A DNA stretch of 64,000 nt from Hymenopus coronatus (lineage: Eukaryota; Arthropoda; Insecta; Mantodea; Hymenopodidae): contig CM060890.1 in assembly GCA_030762935.1 (NCBI GenBank), positions 67,024,765 to 67,088,764 on the forward strand, given 5' to 3'. The notes under the pieces were generated by a model. It saw nothing but the letters and a program-made list of their open reading frames with translations. It was not told the origin of the DNA and did no database searches. Both the position numbers and the translations under genes were made by a program. Below are positions 48,956 through 59,944 of this stretch, in pieces. Within the stretch, counting starts at the first letter, position 1. Every line of letters starts with the position of its first letter.

Positions 48956-49586
48956 TATTTCGTAATGCCAGGTTTCTGTATAAATGTGTGTAACATAAGT
49001 GTAAGTAACAGAGAAAGAGTGATTTAATAAAAACTTTAAGCTCAATTATATCCAAAATCCAGAAAAGTTTACGTACAAATTCTGGTTCCAGCACTATAGC
49101 AGTGACTTCTCTTGCCGGCAACCAATCGTCAGGGCTTAAGAGCATTTACTTACTCACTTGAAGGTGCCTGTCCTAATTAAATTCTTAAAACTCTTTCGTT
49201 ACGTACGATTTTCTGTTTACACTGGCTTAAATGTATCAAGCTTCAAAACAGTTTTACTTATAATTACTTTTAACTTTAAATTGATGTGTAAAATGCTCTC
49301 ACTTAAATCACTTTTAGCATATACATATGCATGATTTTTACAACCTATTAGTTCCATTTCGATACTTGCTACGAAATGTCATCAGCAATCTGGTTCTGTT
49401 AGTTTTTCTTGAAGATTATCTGCCAGTTTAACTGATCTAATGTACTCTGTAATTAAATATGATCTATGCCATACAACATTTTGTTAGCATATGTCCGCTA
49501 AACTCAAATTCGTAGCTTTTGAACTTCGATTTTCTGTTGCACATCAGGGTATTATAATAAATCATGCTAAGATATAAATGCAGAGT
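47256..49586. other. Intergenic or intronic DNA with two GC-richer patches and an (AAT)n tract
   Basis: A (CA)n run lies at about 47545-47562 and about 20 AAT units at 48895-48956. Two patches of higher GC (about 47750-48110 and 48345-48535) lack family resemblance. The second includes a 60-codon frame ending at 48528. Poly-Ile and poly-Tyr frames over the AAT run are artefacts. Confidence 0.4.
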
Positions 49587-49587
49587 T

Positions 49588-49820
49588 TTACTTTCTCTAT
49601 ATGTACTACGTTCACAGTGTATGGAGAAGATATGGTATTCCATCCAAAAATTGATACTATCGCTTTACCACATTTCCCTTCTGCTTACAAAGAATCAAGT
49701 AGTAAGACAATTTCTGCTGTTGCTTATCTCGATTAGCATGATATAGATAAAATAATCTTTTGTAAGAATAGTTTGCACAACGGGTGGAGAAAGTCATGTG
49801 AATGGAATGCATCAGCCTTT
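49588..49820 (+). mobile_element. R1 internal-deletion derivative (short, MITE-sized)
   Basis: A 5' end (ttttactttctctatatgta, then GGTATTCCATCCAAAAATTG) joins directly to 3' interior (CTATCGCTTTACCACATTTC). It finishes with agaaagtcatgtgaatggaa and catcag. Both ends are kept while about 700 bases of middle are gone. Confidence 0.85.
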
Positions 49821-50019
49821 TTTTCTGGTGTGGACTGTATTGATTAAAACAAACTAAAACAATGAATGGTCAGAATCTAATGCTAACAATTGGAACATTG
49901 TATACCAATAACTCCAAAAGAATAATAGAAACCGGCAACTTCCAGCTAAAATATTTTGAGAATAAATAGAGTAAATGAAAATAGTATGTTTATTAAATTC
50001 TACATCTTGATTACACCAT

Positions 50020-50160
50020 TCGCCTCTCATCTAGACGATCCGGGTTCGATCTCAAGAGACCGCATGTGAGATTTATGGTGAACAAAGCGACGCAGGGGCG
50101 AGTTTTCTCCGATTTCCCCCGCCATCGCATTCCACTAGTGCTCCATCTTCATTCCATGAC
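50020..50160 (+). mobile_element. SINE-B, partial forward copy
   Basis: It starts in the head (cgcctctcatctagacgatc, with ccgggttcgatctcaa as box B) and keeps the GGGGCGAGTTTTCTCCGATT block and the CATCGCATTCCACTAGTGCT block. It stops before the 3' tail. Confidence 0.78.
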
Positions 50161-50167
50161 TCACCAA

Positions 50168-50275
50168 TTATATGTTGCCATGTTAGCTCAGTGGTAGAGC
50201 AACCAGCTAGAGACCGGGAGATCCGTGGTTCAAATCCCAGCTGTGGCATTGAATTTTTCAGTCTGACTCTACTAT
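50168..50275 (+). mobile_element. SINE-A copy, forward
   Basis: A tRNA-like core has box A tgttagctcagtggtagagc and box B gtggttcaaatcccagct, followed by cattgaatttttcagtctga and ctctac. It is inserted in a run of other SINE pieces. Confidence 0.82.
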
Positions 50276-50277
50276 CC

Positions 50278-50350
50278 ATTATTACCATTACTTACTTCCT
50301 CGTAAGTAGAAGGTAAATGCGGGAATACATTAGACTAAAGCGATAGTTAT
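50278..50350 (-). mobile_element. R1 small fragment, reverse
   Basis: It matches the reverse R1 segment ACTTCCTCGTAAGTAGAAGG followed by GGGAATACATTAGACTAAAG and cgatagttatc. Confidence 0.7.
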
Positions 50351-50357
50351 CTTTCTT

Positions 50358-50612
50358 GCCGATCCTGGTGGCCGCGCTCGCTAAAGTGTCTCGCTTTGGC
50401 GCTTCGTGTACACAGGATCGTGGGTTCGAGTCCCGTCTTGGGCATGGGTGTTTCTGTGTTTGTAAATGTGTCTATGTTTGTGTATGTAAAAATAATAAGG
50501 TCTACTAAGGAAATATAGGAAACTGGAAAAAAAAAAAACAAAAAAAAAACAAAAAAAAACAGTGTCATCACCTGCGGTACTATAGCAGTACAACCGGGCG
50601 TTAAACGCTATC
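50358..50612 (+). mobile_element. SINE-D copy with SINE-B-like 3' tail
   Basis: The head (atcctggtggccgcgctcgc, then agtgtctcgctttggcgctt) has box B ggatcgtgggttcgagtccc. A GTTTGTAAATGTG-type body and A-rich stretch (50528-50560) follow, then the tail GTGTCATCACCTGCGGTACT and GGGCGTTAAACGC. That tail is shared with SINE-B, suggesting mobilisation by the same LINE. Confidence 0.8.
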
Positions 50613-51284
50613 AAAGAAGATCTATTTTCGTATTACAACTTAAGGACATGCAGTGCGTGGCTTGTGTTAAAGCTTCCCAATAAGTTCGTATAACGCATAA
50701 CCTTCTTTGTCGTAATGTTATGGAAACGCGTTAACAAAGCGAACAAACAACTTCTTCCTATGACGCAGAAATAATAGTTAGAAAACATGTGACGTACGTG
50801 CTCTCGGTGGGCGCTGATACATGTCGGAGGCACAAAACTCTTATGAGAAGTATTTTACTACAAAGCATAACTGAAATCACGAAAGGAACAGAACGTTTTG
50901 TAAACGTTAAAGCAAGACTGTGTCAAACCGCAGACGCAGGAAGCTGAAACGGAACAGTGGTTTACTGTCAGCAAATCTAGAACGGAACCTGAAGCTTTCT
51001 TAAACGATTACAACAGATGGAAAGTAGTGACATACGGAAGCTGAGGTAAAATGTTCTTTTCATACCCTATCTTTAGATCAAATATGTTTATCTCTAAGCG
51101 CATTTAAATTGAGTATGTACTCATTTTTTCCAGCGTTAGCAAAAATACAAATATCAGCTTTCATACCTCCGAGCATTAGCGGAAATTCTCTATGTACATT
51201 CTTTGAAAAATTAATGCTGACCCACAGACTTCCATTTTTCACAGGGTGGGTATATATTTTTGAGATGCGGTTCAATTTTCTTTT

Positions 51285-51800
51285 TACATTCTCTATCACA
51301 TATGCAAAATGTACACAATATATAGAGAAGGTATTGTATTTCATAAACAAATTCAATACCGAAATTTTACTGGAAATACATGTTTTGAGGAGCATGAATA
51401 ACATTAGAAAAAAGTCTATTATGGTATGTGTGTACGTCTATGGACGGCGTGACTTAAAAACGAAAAATCGGTTAAACACCAAACTTGGTTTTTAGTTCAG
51501 TATCCTTCAAGGTTGCGACACAAAGATTTTCAGAAAAATAGCCCCCCAAATACGCTTTACATGGAACATTTTTCGAAAGTATTGATTTTCTCGAAAATTA
51601 CTATAACGATTTTGATTAAAATATTATATGTTTAATATATTTTTATTACAAACGAAATGTATATCTTGAATTTTAGGGGGGAATAGCCTCTGAAGACATC
51701 ATTCTGGATGACTTGTAAAACTGGTAAACCGTAAGTTTACCTCACAAAAAGGTATATCTCGTTAAAGCACACAATTTATGTCATGCATTTTTATAACATC
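51285..51800 (+). mobile_element. R1 repeat, forward, 3' end missing
   Basis: It starts acattctctatcacatatgc and runs ordered landmarks to TATATCTCGTTAAAGCACAC near 51768, then stops. Confidence 0.8.
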
Positions 51801-52204
51801 CTTTGCCCCATGCAAAGGTGGTGAACTTCAGAAAGTTCCTCCGTCGGACTCAGCTGCTCTTTTGGTGATATCTGATGAGCTGCAGTTTGTAAGAGTGACT
51901 TTTTAAAACAAACTATACTTATTGATTCTTAAAGCCAAGTGGTCAGTATTTCCGTTTCTCTTAGGATCACGAAATTTAAATAAAATTAAAAATACGTGTA
52001 GGTATATAAAATTTTTTTTCTAAGACATTTGCTAAAACGTTATACGTTATACTTTGCCCACCTCTAGGGTTTGGTGGTAGCATATCACCTACAAGGTTAA
52101 AAGACCTCCTCCAAATGGTTTGCCTAAAGCAGGGCACTATTGATTTTCATTTTAAGACCCATGAGCAGGTTAATTTATTACCGTCGCTTTTATAGAATAG
52201 TAGC

Positions 52205-52425
52205 TAAGAATCTGATGTTTTCCATTCACATGACTTTCTCTACATCGGTGTAACAAATTATTGTTAAAAAGCATATTCTTCTATCTACTTTATGATAATC
52301 GAAATAAACATAAGCAGAAATTGTCTTAATTACTTGCGACCTTGTAAGTACAAGGAAAATAAGGAAGTACACTAGGCTAAAACGATAGAATATATGTTTC
52401 AAAAACATTTTTATGAATATTATGT
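52205..52425 (-). mobile_element. R1 repeat, 3'-end fragment, reverse
   Basis: The terminal block (atctgatgttttccattcac, then atgactttctctacatcggt) is followed by the AATTACTTGCGACCTTGTAA segment. The rest is absent. Confidence 0.78.
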
Positions 52426-52557
52426 TTTTTTTTACCCTTGGCTCCAACAAAGATTTGCAATGATGGTCTCGCATGAATGAAGGATTCATCTCCCAATTGA
52501 TTTAACGATCTTCGTTTAAGACAAGGCCATCATGAAGATAAAAACAACATTATGGTA

Positions 52558-52730
52558 ATTCAAGATCTTCTCGGGCTTCTAGCCAGGTAAAAACTTGGCT
52601 TGACACCAACGTTTCGAAGAAGTGCATCTTCCTCGTCTTCAGGGTGAACTGATGGTAAGTTTTTATCTGGCTAGAAGCCCGAGAAGATCTTGAATTAACA
52701 CGTCGCCAGGAAAGCTATAGTTCTTATTTT
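52558..52730 (-). mobile_element. Fold-back retroelement fragment with hammerhead-like core and 12-bp target duplication
   Basis: The element is flanked by a perfect duplication, AACATTATGGTA at 52546-52557 and 52731-52742. Its arms, AATTCAAGATCTTCTCGGGC plus TTCTAGCCAGG (52558-52588) and the complementary 52662-52698, form a long stem. Between them the minus strand reads CACC, CTGAAGA, one unpaired C, GAGGAAG/CTTCTTC around ATGCA, GAA, ACGT, T, GGTG (52604-52646). This matches the hammerhead layout with stem I CACC/GGTG and a two-pair stem III, as known in Penelope-like elements. A long target duplication also fits target-primed retroposition. No protein is encoded. Confidence 0.6.
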
Positions 52731-52742
52731 AACATTATGGTA

Positions 52743-53496
52743 TTCTGTAATAGAATTAACTAGATGAATATTCTACATACATCCCTTTAAATACACAGCG
52801 AAAATAGGTATCTTGTCGGTTAAGCGTCACAATTCTCGGAATAGATGATTGTCATCCTAAGAGGAAAGAAGCTAGCAGATGGAAAGTGGGCAAGTTATAT
52901 TCTCGCAAAGAATATTAATAGTTGTTTTATTTTTCGTTTACAATCACGTTATAAGTGATAATTTTATTTTAAAATTTGAATAAATAGTTCACACTAACAA
53001 ATATAACGACTAAAGCCTATACATCTGATTTATGAGATTTTAACACGTGCACGTACGTGTTACTTTTTCATGTAAGAATGCAAAACCGGTTGTTATGAAA
53101 CGTAAACTACTTAGAAGTTGGTTATTTATTTACCTTAATTAGATTTCCTAATGAGGAGGATTCCATGGATTACAATTTAAAAGAAAAATAGAAAATGTTG
53201 GTAAGAATACTAATCTAACTAGTTTTGTTATTTTAGGTACTCTTTATTTGGAATATTTAAAGTATAATAACTTACTGTTTGTATATATACACTTCCTTGC
53301 CCAATGAATACAATTAGAGATATTGTGATGAAAGAACATTGTTCTAAAAGACAAACACGGAGCTCACACAATGAAATGTTAAGTATTTTGAGGTTGCACT
53401 TTGATCAGGAAATTATAAGATTAAAATTGCACACATAATAAAGGCAAACTTGACTGCATTGGTCACTATATAGGCTAATAATTACTTCCTTTCATT
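52743..53496. other. AT-rich DNA, no recognised feature
   Basis: Nothing coding or repetitive recognised. Confidence 0.4.
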
Positions 53497-53530
53497 GCGC
53501 GCGCGCGCCCACACACACACACACACACAC
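53497..53530 (+). repeat. (GC)n then (AC)n microsatellite
   Basis: GC alternation at about 53497-53508 passes directly into AC repeats. Both are alternating purine-pyrimidine and could adopt Z-DNA. Confidence 0.93.
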
Positions 53531-53712
53531 AGTGTTTAACGCTTATTCTTAATGCATGCGGCACCACAATAGGACAATTTAAAATAACATAAATGTCTAA
53601 GTTCAGGATGCTTCCTTGATATTTGTCAGTTATGCAGAACAATCCTGGCGGTGTTTGAACCGCAGACTACTGTTTAACGTGTGCGTACCTTAATGACCCC
53701 GGCTACACTATT
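53531..53712 (-). mobile_element. SINE-G copy, reverse
   Basis: On the minus strand a tRNA-like head (gtagccggggtcattaaggt, then gtctgcggttcaaacaccgc as box B) leads to a tail. The tail reads gcattaagaataagcgttaa then acactg, resembling the GCGTTAAAC tail of SINE-B and D. Confidence 0.65.
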
Positions 53713-55174
53713 TTTTATTTACTGTGTGTCTGCTATGTAAAACCGATAACCAGAGAAGTAGTACACATTCCATCACAACGAAAGCGTAATACAGAGATAC
53801 ATTTTTACATGTATATCATCTAACCTTTAATTTATTTAAATTTTACTAAGCAGCTTCATTGCCAATTTTCAAAACATCGCATGATATGCAAGTTGTATAA
53901 TAAAGGCAATGGAGGGGTAGAGAGTGTAACTGGAGAAGCGGAGAAACCAAAGGGGATACTGAAGGGAAAGACGGAGAGAGGTATAGACAAATGGAGGGGG
54001 ATTGAGAAAGAGAGAGGTGGAGGGGAGAAATTGTGAGAAAGCGGTAGTAACAGATGAATCTTGAAATTTAGCGCCGTATATAGCTTATTAAGCTTAAATA
54101 ATTGTTGTTTAAATGAGCATTGAGTAGCCACCGTTTTTACTGTTTTTTTTCTAATACGGCAGTTGTTAGGATTTATTTATTTCCTTTGGAAGGTTAGTCC
54201 ATTTTAAAAATCTTATCTTCCCTAATTACCTGCGGTGGTGTGAGAGTAAGATGGTGTTCAACACTTGCAGACGGAAGTGGAAGAACATAAATATGAAGAA
54301 GGATCATCCGCCACTAGCATTTCTGCCCTTCCTGGTTCGCCATAAAAGAGGAGCGGAATGGAAAGAAAGACGAGATTTTGTAATAACAAAGGGTCAACTT
54401 GCAGCTCCTGGATTATACATTTCTTTAAGAAAACGCTATGCTATTTTAAAATTAGAGATATCAGAATAAACAAGCTTAACCGGTAGAAGTTCGCTTGTTT
54501 GAGTCAGGAAGTTGAAATAGCAATCTGGTAACTAATTTATTTTAGGTGGACTTTCTAACAGCTATTGCCCACAATCAAGGATGCAGAGAATGCAGTTGCT
54601 GAAGGTTGGCTTGTAACCGCATTACTAATATACATATTCTTCTCTTTCACTCGCTAAGTGAAAATATGGCAAGCACTTGTTAAGGCTGGGTAGAGCAAAA
54701 AAATGCCATTACGAATGTCACAACATATATTTGTGACAAATAAACCAGAGGGATTATGTTAAGAAAACTGTTCTGGATTGCATTAGCGCAAACCACCTGA
54801 AATGTATAGAAGAAACAAAACAGAATAGTGTGATACGTGATTCCTGGCGTGTTCTTACTTCTTAGTAAAAAATGGAGAAACAGGTTTACAGTCCGGTTGC
54901 ACCAAGTCAAATGAATCATATAAAACTCTGACGTTAAACTCGCATGACGTAACTTCTCACTCTTTTTTCTTTCTTTTTCTTTTTTAATTTTATAGCCCAT
55001 ATTCATTTTTATGGTCATAGCGGGAGCTTTGCTTTAGAAGCAACTGTTAGTATTTTGCTCGCTAAGCTGTAGGGTTTTTAAGTTTTATTCTATTAGAAAA
55101 ACAAAACAAAATAAACCACATACAATGCATTCGGCTGCCAGACTCTGTGTAGGATAGGAACTGATTCGGATTAA
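53713..55174. other. Unassigned DNA
   Basis: A purine-rich tract lies at about 53900-54045. The 72-codon frame 54251-54469 is basic and lacks a recognised domain. Other frames look random. Confidence 0.35.
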
Positions 55175-55260
55175 ATAAAATTTCCCTGGGAATCGAACCT
55201 GGGAACTCTGGGTGAAACGCCAGAATGCTGACCACTCGACGGCAGAGGCAGTCTTCTCGC
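55175..55260 (-). mobile_element. SINE-F, tRNA-like head, reverse
   Basis: On the minus strand, gcctctgccgtcgagtggtc (box A) and cccaggttcgattcccaggg (box B) are properly spaced. The downstream sequence is not tRNA-like. A Pol III-derived retroposon head is more likely than a tRNA gene. Confidence 0.7.
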
Positions 55261-55377
55261 TCTTGTACAAACTATTGTTCCAAACGCATATTCATCGAGA
55301 TCAACATTTGTAGACATTCTTATTATTTCCCTGCTGGTTCAATTACAGGAATACTGTATAATAGGCCTTAAGCAGTC

Positions 55378-55425
55378 AAATCTTTTAATCCTCCGATATG
55401 ACCTACCAGGATAAAGGACGAAACC
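55378..55425 (+). mobile_element. SINE-C 3' tail fragment
   Basis: TCCGATATGACCTACCAGGA followed by TAAAGGAC matches the tail of SINE-C at 11950 and 62610. Confidence 0.6.
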
Positions 55426-55564
55426 AAAAATAAAAAAATAACTTTTAAGAGGTGCTGACTATATGATGACTTTGGAATTCTGTTCTCTTTGTATAGCTAA
55501 GAGAGAAAATTAAGAAAAAGACAAAAAAAGAAAAAAAAAGAAGATATCCCACTTAAAAGTACAA

Positions 55565-55890
55565 GTAATTCACCAAGTGTTCAAAAGTATTCAGAGTGAA
55601 GAGGGCTTCTGTTGCTACTACCAGAAAACTCAAGATTTACATTTCATTTGTCATGAACAATATTTTAAATTTATTACATTTCAATCAAATTCATTAGCTA
55701 TTTTTGAGAAATATTAAAATTTTCGAGAAAAAATGTCCAGGTACGGAATATTTTAGACTGGGATGATTTTCTTGAACATCTTTTCATCGCATCTTAGGAA
55801 AATGCTGAGCTTAAGTACCAAGTATAATATATCGAGCTTTGAGTGGATAATACCTTCCTTATTCATGTTAAGTAGTAGAAAAATGGTACC
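55565..55890 (-). mobile_element. R1 repeat, reverse internal fragment
   Basis: Segments attcagagtgaagagggctt, CCAGAAAACTCAAGATTTAC and CTTGAACATCTTTTCATCGC occur in R1 order, ending near an eroded 5' end. Confidence 0.65.
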
Positions 55891-56329
55891 AGGAACTGAT
55901 TGTTTATAATACTAACGAAGAGTAAAATTTGAAAAGCAGTATGAAAATAACACTTTTATATTTAGTAAAATACACACATATGTCTTGGCTTGTGCAATCT
56001 TTCATTACAGATAAGATTTTCCTAAGGTTCCTTACAGAGGGAACATGAAACAGTTTGTATAGAATATGTAATGCCACTGTATAGTGTATAAACTCTGTTG
56101 TTGCGAGGAATCGTGGTTTTGAAGAAGAATGGGGTAGAAAATGTTCCAAACAAGTAATGAAAACATGAGCGAACTAGGTAGAAGCTAATGAGGGAATGAT
56201 AAATATATAAACATGGACATTACTTAAAATATACAAAAGAAATAAGGTATGGAAAATAAGGGAAAATGTATGGTGCAATAGAAGATATTCAATAATAGAG
56301 TACATTAAAAATGTACATGCGAATGGCAT

Positions 56330-56610
56330 ATTATTTATGGACGCTCTTTAACTACTGTGGTTCTCAGCGTCCCACTCTAAATTGGACGTGAAAGACCGCT
56401 TAATTTTCCTCTCTATCAGTCTTGAGGTTCTTTTACTTGCCGTAAATCTACGACACGGGACCAACGGCTTTACTTCCCTCATGAAGGAAGCCATGCTAAG
56501 GATTTTTACACCCGAAAAAATCCATCGTCCTCTGCCGAGTTTGAACCCGCGACCTTGGGTATATGAAGTTAGCATGGTAACCATTACACCAAGAAGGGCG
56601 ACAGAGTACG
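56330..56610 (-). mobile_element. SINE-E copy with complete tRNA-like head, reverse
   Basis: On the minus strand the head reads gcccttcttggtgtaatggt (box A) and ggtcgcgggttcaaactcgg (box B). The family body follows, ending in aattatttatgg-type repeats at 56330. This is the only copy here with both promoter boxes. Confidence 0.88.
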
Positions 56611-57837
56611 AACCGAAAAGTTGAAGTTAAATATTGAAGAAACTTTCTTTAGAAGGAAAATTTATTCATTGTTATATTTTAACTGAGTCTGTTCTGTGGC
56701 ATCGTTTCATTTGAATAAATTTTATTGGATTTTATGAAGAATATTATTTTCATTAGAATGTTTAAAAGCCTAGACTAACAATCATAATATTCGCTAATCT
56801 AAACTTGAGAAATTTCTACATAAGGTAGGTAAGGTATTTGGTTAAAAATATCACTTATACTAAAATTTGGAACTGTACTTGCCTTATAACACTAAGAGAC
56901 ACTGCAAATGTATTCGAATGTGTAATAAAATAGTTGTATAGACCATATTCTGTCGTCATAGATGGACGACATGACCAAGTATCGAAGAAACCCTTACAAA
57001 CCTTTGTATATCACTGTAACGGCTGTTTACAAAAATGTCTGCCTGAGCAGGGGTACACTGCAAAAAAAAAAAAACGGGATGGAATTTTGCGGTGATGGAA
57101 ATCTTCCTTTCAGGCGAGGCATGCGACTCCATTTTAATTTGCTTGATATTGAAGGCGACTACGAACTTACCGCTCTATTTACCACGCAGGGCCTAGTTGA
57201 AGGAAGGTCGTGTCTGACCTTGGGCAGAAATGCATCCTTATAATCGACAATAGCAGCATTACAAAATATTTCTAATACATCTGACAACTAATTCTGCATT
57301 TTCGTCACAAGACGAACGCGCTTAACTTTTAATGCTATGCAACCTGTACAAGTGGTGAGCGTGCTAGTAAATCATTAAAATAGCTCATCTTTAGTTTTAT
57401 TTCTTTCGGTGCATTTCATGTAGTGAAGAATGAACGCAGTAAGTATAGCTAACAATGCGTTACCATATCATTAGCTATTCACGTAGTGTGGTCTGGAAAA
57501 TCCAGCGTTGGCTTATCTCGGCACGAAGGGGCGTCACCGGCTAGTAACAATAGCGCGTTCTGAGAATCCTTCTTGGTACATACAGAGGTGTAGCTGACGA
57601 GACAGGTGCGGTCCAAGGTTGCTGTCGCTCTCATCCCATTAATTAAAAGATGTTATGCTGATACACAATGACATTTCTATATTCTGACAATTATCAACAC
57701 TTAACTCTAGTTTGGATGAGCCTTTCATCGCCTAGCTAGCAGATAAACGGAACACTCTAATAGGGCTTCCACTACACGCACTGATAACTAAATGTGGACA
57801 AATGTCCTTATACCACCATAATTAATAAAATATTTTC
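56611..57837. other. Unassigned DNA
   Basis: It includes a 93-codon frame at 56962-57243 with no recognised domain and an A run at 57061-57074. A CpG-richer patch at about 57490-57640 (tctcggcacgaaggggcgtc) shows no gene. Confidence 0.35.
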
Positions 57838-58492
57838 TGTCCAACTTCTGCCCTACACACGGCTTGTGTGAAAAATCAATTAAATCAATACTAAGTGACC
57901 ACTATATTGGCTATACAATGAGTCCTGGGACTTACAATATCGTAAGGCACCTAATTTTTGAGATCATCTTGTCGTTTACCGGGAAACATTTGAGTCGTTG
58001 AGAAATTCAGTGCTATGCCGGCATGTTACCATGGTAGCTCAGAGGTAGAGCAACCGGCCAGAGACCGGGAAATCCGTGGTTCAAATCCCGGCTATGGCAT
58101 TGTATTTTTCAGTCTTAATATCCAACTCCTGTCCTACACACTTGAAAAACAATTGTTTTGTGAAAAAACAATTAAATCAATAATAATTGACCATAATAGT
58201 TGGCTATACTATGAATCATGGGACTTAAAGTACTTACAACATTGTAAGTCGCCATTGGGGTATATTATCTCAAAATAATTTAAGATCACCTTATGGTTTA
58301 CCGGGAAACATGCGAGTCAGTTGAGAAATTCAATGCTATGCCGGTATGTTGCCATGGTAGAGACTGGTTAGAGACCGGGAAATCCGTGGTTCAAATCCCT
58401 GCTACGGCATTGAATTTTTCAGTCTGACTCTACTTTTCCAACCCTTGTCCTACACACGGCTTGTGTGAAAAACAATTAAATCATTACTAAGA
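57838..58492 (+). repeat. Tandem array of SINE-A units
   Basis: Two units and the start of a third follow head to tail. Each unit has the segment TCCTGTCCTACACAC, then CTTGTGTGAAAAACAATTAA, then a GGTTTACCGGGAAACAT block. Next come ATGCTATGCCGGCATGTT and the tRNA-like core with box A and box B (box B near 58077 and 58389), then TTTTTCAGTC. Unit starts are near 57840, 58121 and 58435, so periods are about 280 and 314 bases. The second unit has lost part of box A. Confidence 0.82.
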
Positions 58493-58670
58493 TATTTCCT
58501 ACTTTTAGTATCGGTAGTAAATCGTATAAAAATACTCGAAACCTAAACTGCCAAAATATAATTTCATTTTTCAAAAATCTGATCTCATTCACTGAATTTC
58601 TCACAAACAAACTTCTTACAAAAGAGTATTCTTCTTTCTACTACATGCTAATCTAGATAAGCACTATCAG

Positions 58671-58673
<3 letters not shown>

Positions 58674-58711
<38 letters not shown>
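58674..58711 (+). repeat. (ATT)n microsatellite
   Basis: About 12 ATT units at the tail side of the reverse SINE-B, probably grown from its tail. Confidence 0.93.
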
Positions 58712-58734
58712 GTTCTTAGTTCCTTGTTTATTCC

Positions 58735-58892
58735 CTTCCTTTTGATAGTGTTAGACACCCACATTTACTACTACGGACTGCACGCGATGACACTGATGAT
58801 ACTTGAAATGGAGATGGAACACCGGTGGAATGCGATGACGGAGGAAGCCGGAGAACCGGAGTGGTCTGACCACTCGACCACAGCGCGGCCAT
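58735..58892 (-). mobile_element. SINE-B copy, reverse, inside R1
   Basis: On the minus strand: ggccgcgctgtggtcgagtg, then ggttctccggcttcctccgt, then CATCGCATTCCACCGGTGTT, then TGTCATCGCGTGCAGTCC. Part of the head-body junction is deleted relative to 28508-28738. Confidence 0.8.
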
Positions 58893-59330
58893 TAGTTCCT
58901 TATAAGCAGGAGGTTGCTAAGCGAAACTATACTAAATCGATAGTGCAATATTTTAAACGCTGTCACTATGCGATTGTCATTGAAATGCGCTTCTACATGA
59001 CCTGGGGTAAAAGAAAAGAAACACGGACGATTTGCTGTTTGAGAAAAGAATAAATATTTTAAAGTTTAAGTCAATAACCAGGGATATATCGGAAATGTTT
59101 GTTCTCGATTTTCTTGAAAATCTGCGTAATCCTTGGGAGATATTAAATTGAAATACCAATCTTGTTATTTAACTGACCTTTTTCTAAATGTTTTTATTTC
59201 TTTTAGATTCAGGGGGTTCTCAAAGCAAACATTTTCGGTGAAATCTCGTTATCAAACTTTTGGTGGATTACACCACCTTCTCTGCTTACTATGTGCATTG
59301 TATATACATGCTAGAATAAGTAAAAAGTTA

Positions 59331-59356
59331 CCGCCTAAACTACCATTTCTTGATGA

Positions 59357-59388
<32 letters not shown>

Positions 59389-59944
59389 AATTTGACTATA
59401 CACTAATTTTTTCCCTCGGCACTCACAGTTATTCAAAATATTTCACATCAGTTGTGTTTTCATCAATTCATCGGCACCATTTTCACTGAACTCGTTAGGA
59501 GAAATAGGATTATTAAACAGTATAATGATTAAATATAAATAGTAATATTATTTTTATGTTAATCTTTAGATACGCATTTTGACAGATCATTTTAATTTAG
59601 TATCCCACAAAATTTTAAGCTCCTAATTTTAAATTACGATATGTTTAAAATGAAATACATTAAGATCAGCGTTGGACTATTTTATTTGATTTGAAACTGA
59701 TACAAAAAGGGTAATGACGTTTTTTGCAGTGTGGTAATATAAATTATGTGAACATTTAGAAAATCCCAGTTTTTTAATTATGTCGGCTGAAACTTTTGTC
59801 AAAAGATAACACAATATTTTGACACGCAATGACTTAAGAACTAAACCAGAAATAAATAAATAGAATAAATAAATAAAAATGTGCAATACTCCATCCCGGC
59901 ACCTATACCGGGACATATATCTACATATTTTTTTTTTTTTGTTA
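59331..59944. other. AT-rich DNA with (ATT)n
   Basis: ATT repeats at about 59359-59388, otherwise unique. Confidence 0.5.

Larger units (their letters stand above)
58566..59330 (-). mobile_element. R1 repeat, reverse, interrupted by SINE-B and (ATT)n
   Basis: The 3' end (caaaaatctgatctcattca) at 58566-58672 and the rest at about 58893-59330 (through CTCGTTATCAAACTTTTGGT to ctagaataagtaaaaag) flank the insert. The 5' end is recognisable but diverged. Confidence 0.75.

Noticed and set aside
48803..49145. Frames with poly-Ile and poly-Tyr
   Set aside because: They are created by the (AAT)n microsatellite at 48895-48956.
55175..55260. tRNA gene on the minus strand
   Set aside because: Promoter boxes are fine, but no closing acceptor stem or terminator was found. 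A SINE head is likelier.
56962..57243. 93-codon frame as a gene
   Set aside because: It includes an A-run slippage site, has no recognisable domain, and no splice or promoter context supports it.
57838..58492. CRISPR-like array
   Set aside because: Eukaryotic context, units near 300 bases with a Pol III promoter core. It is a SINE tandem array.
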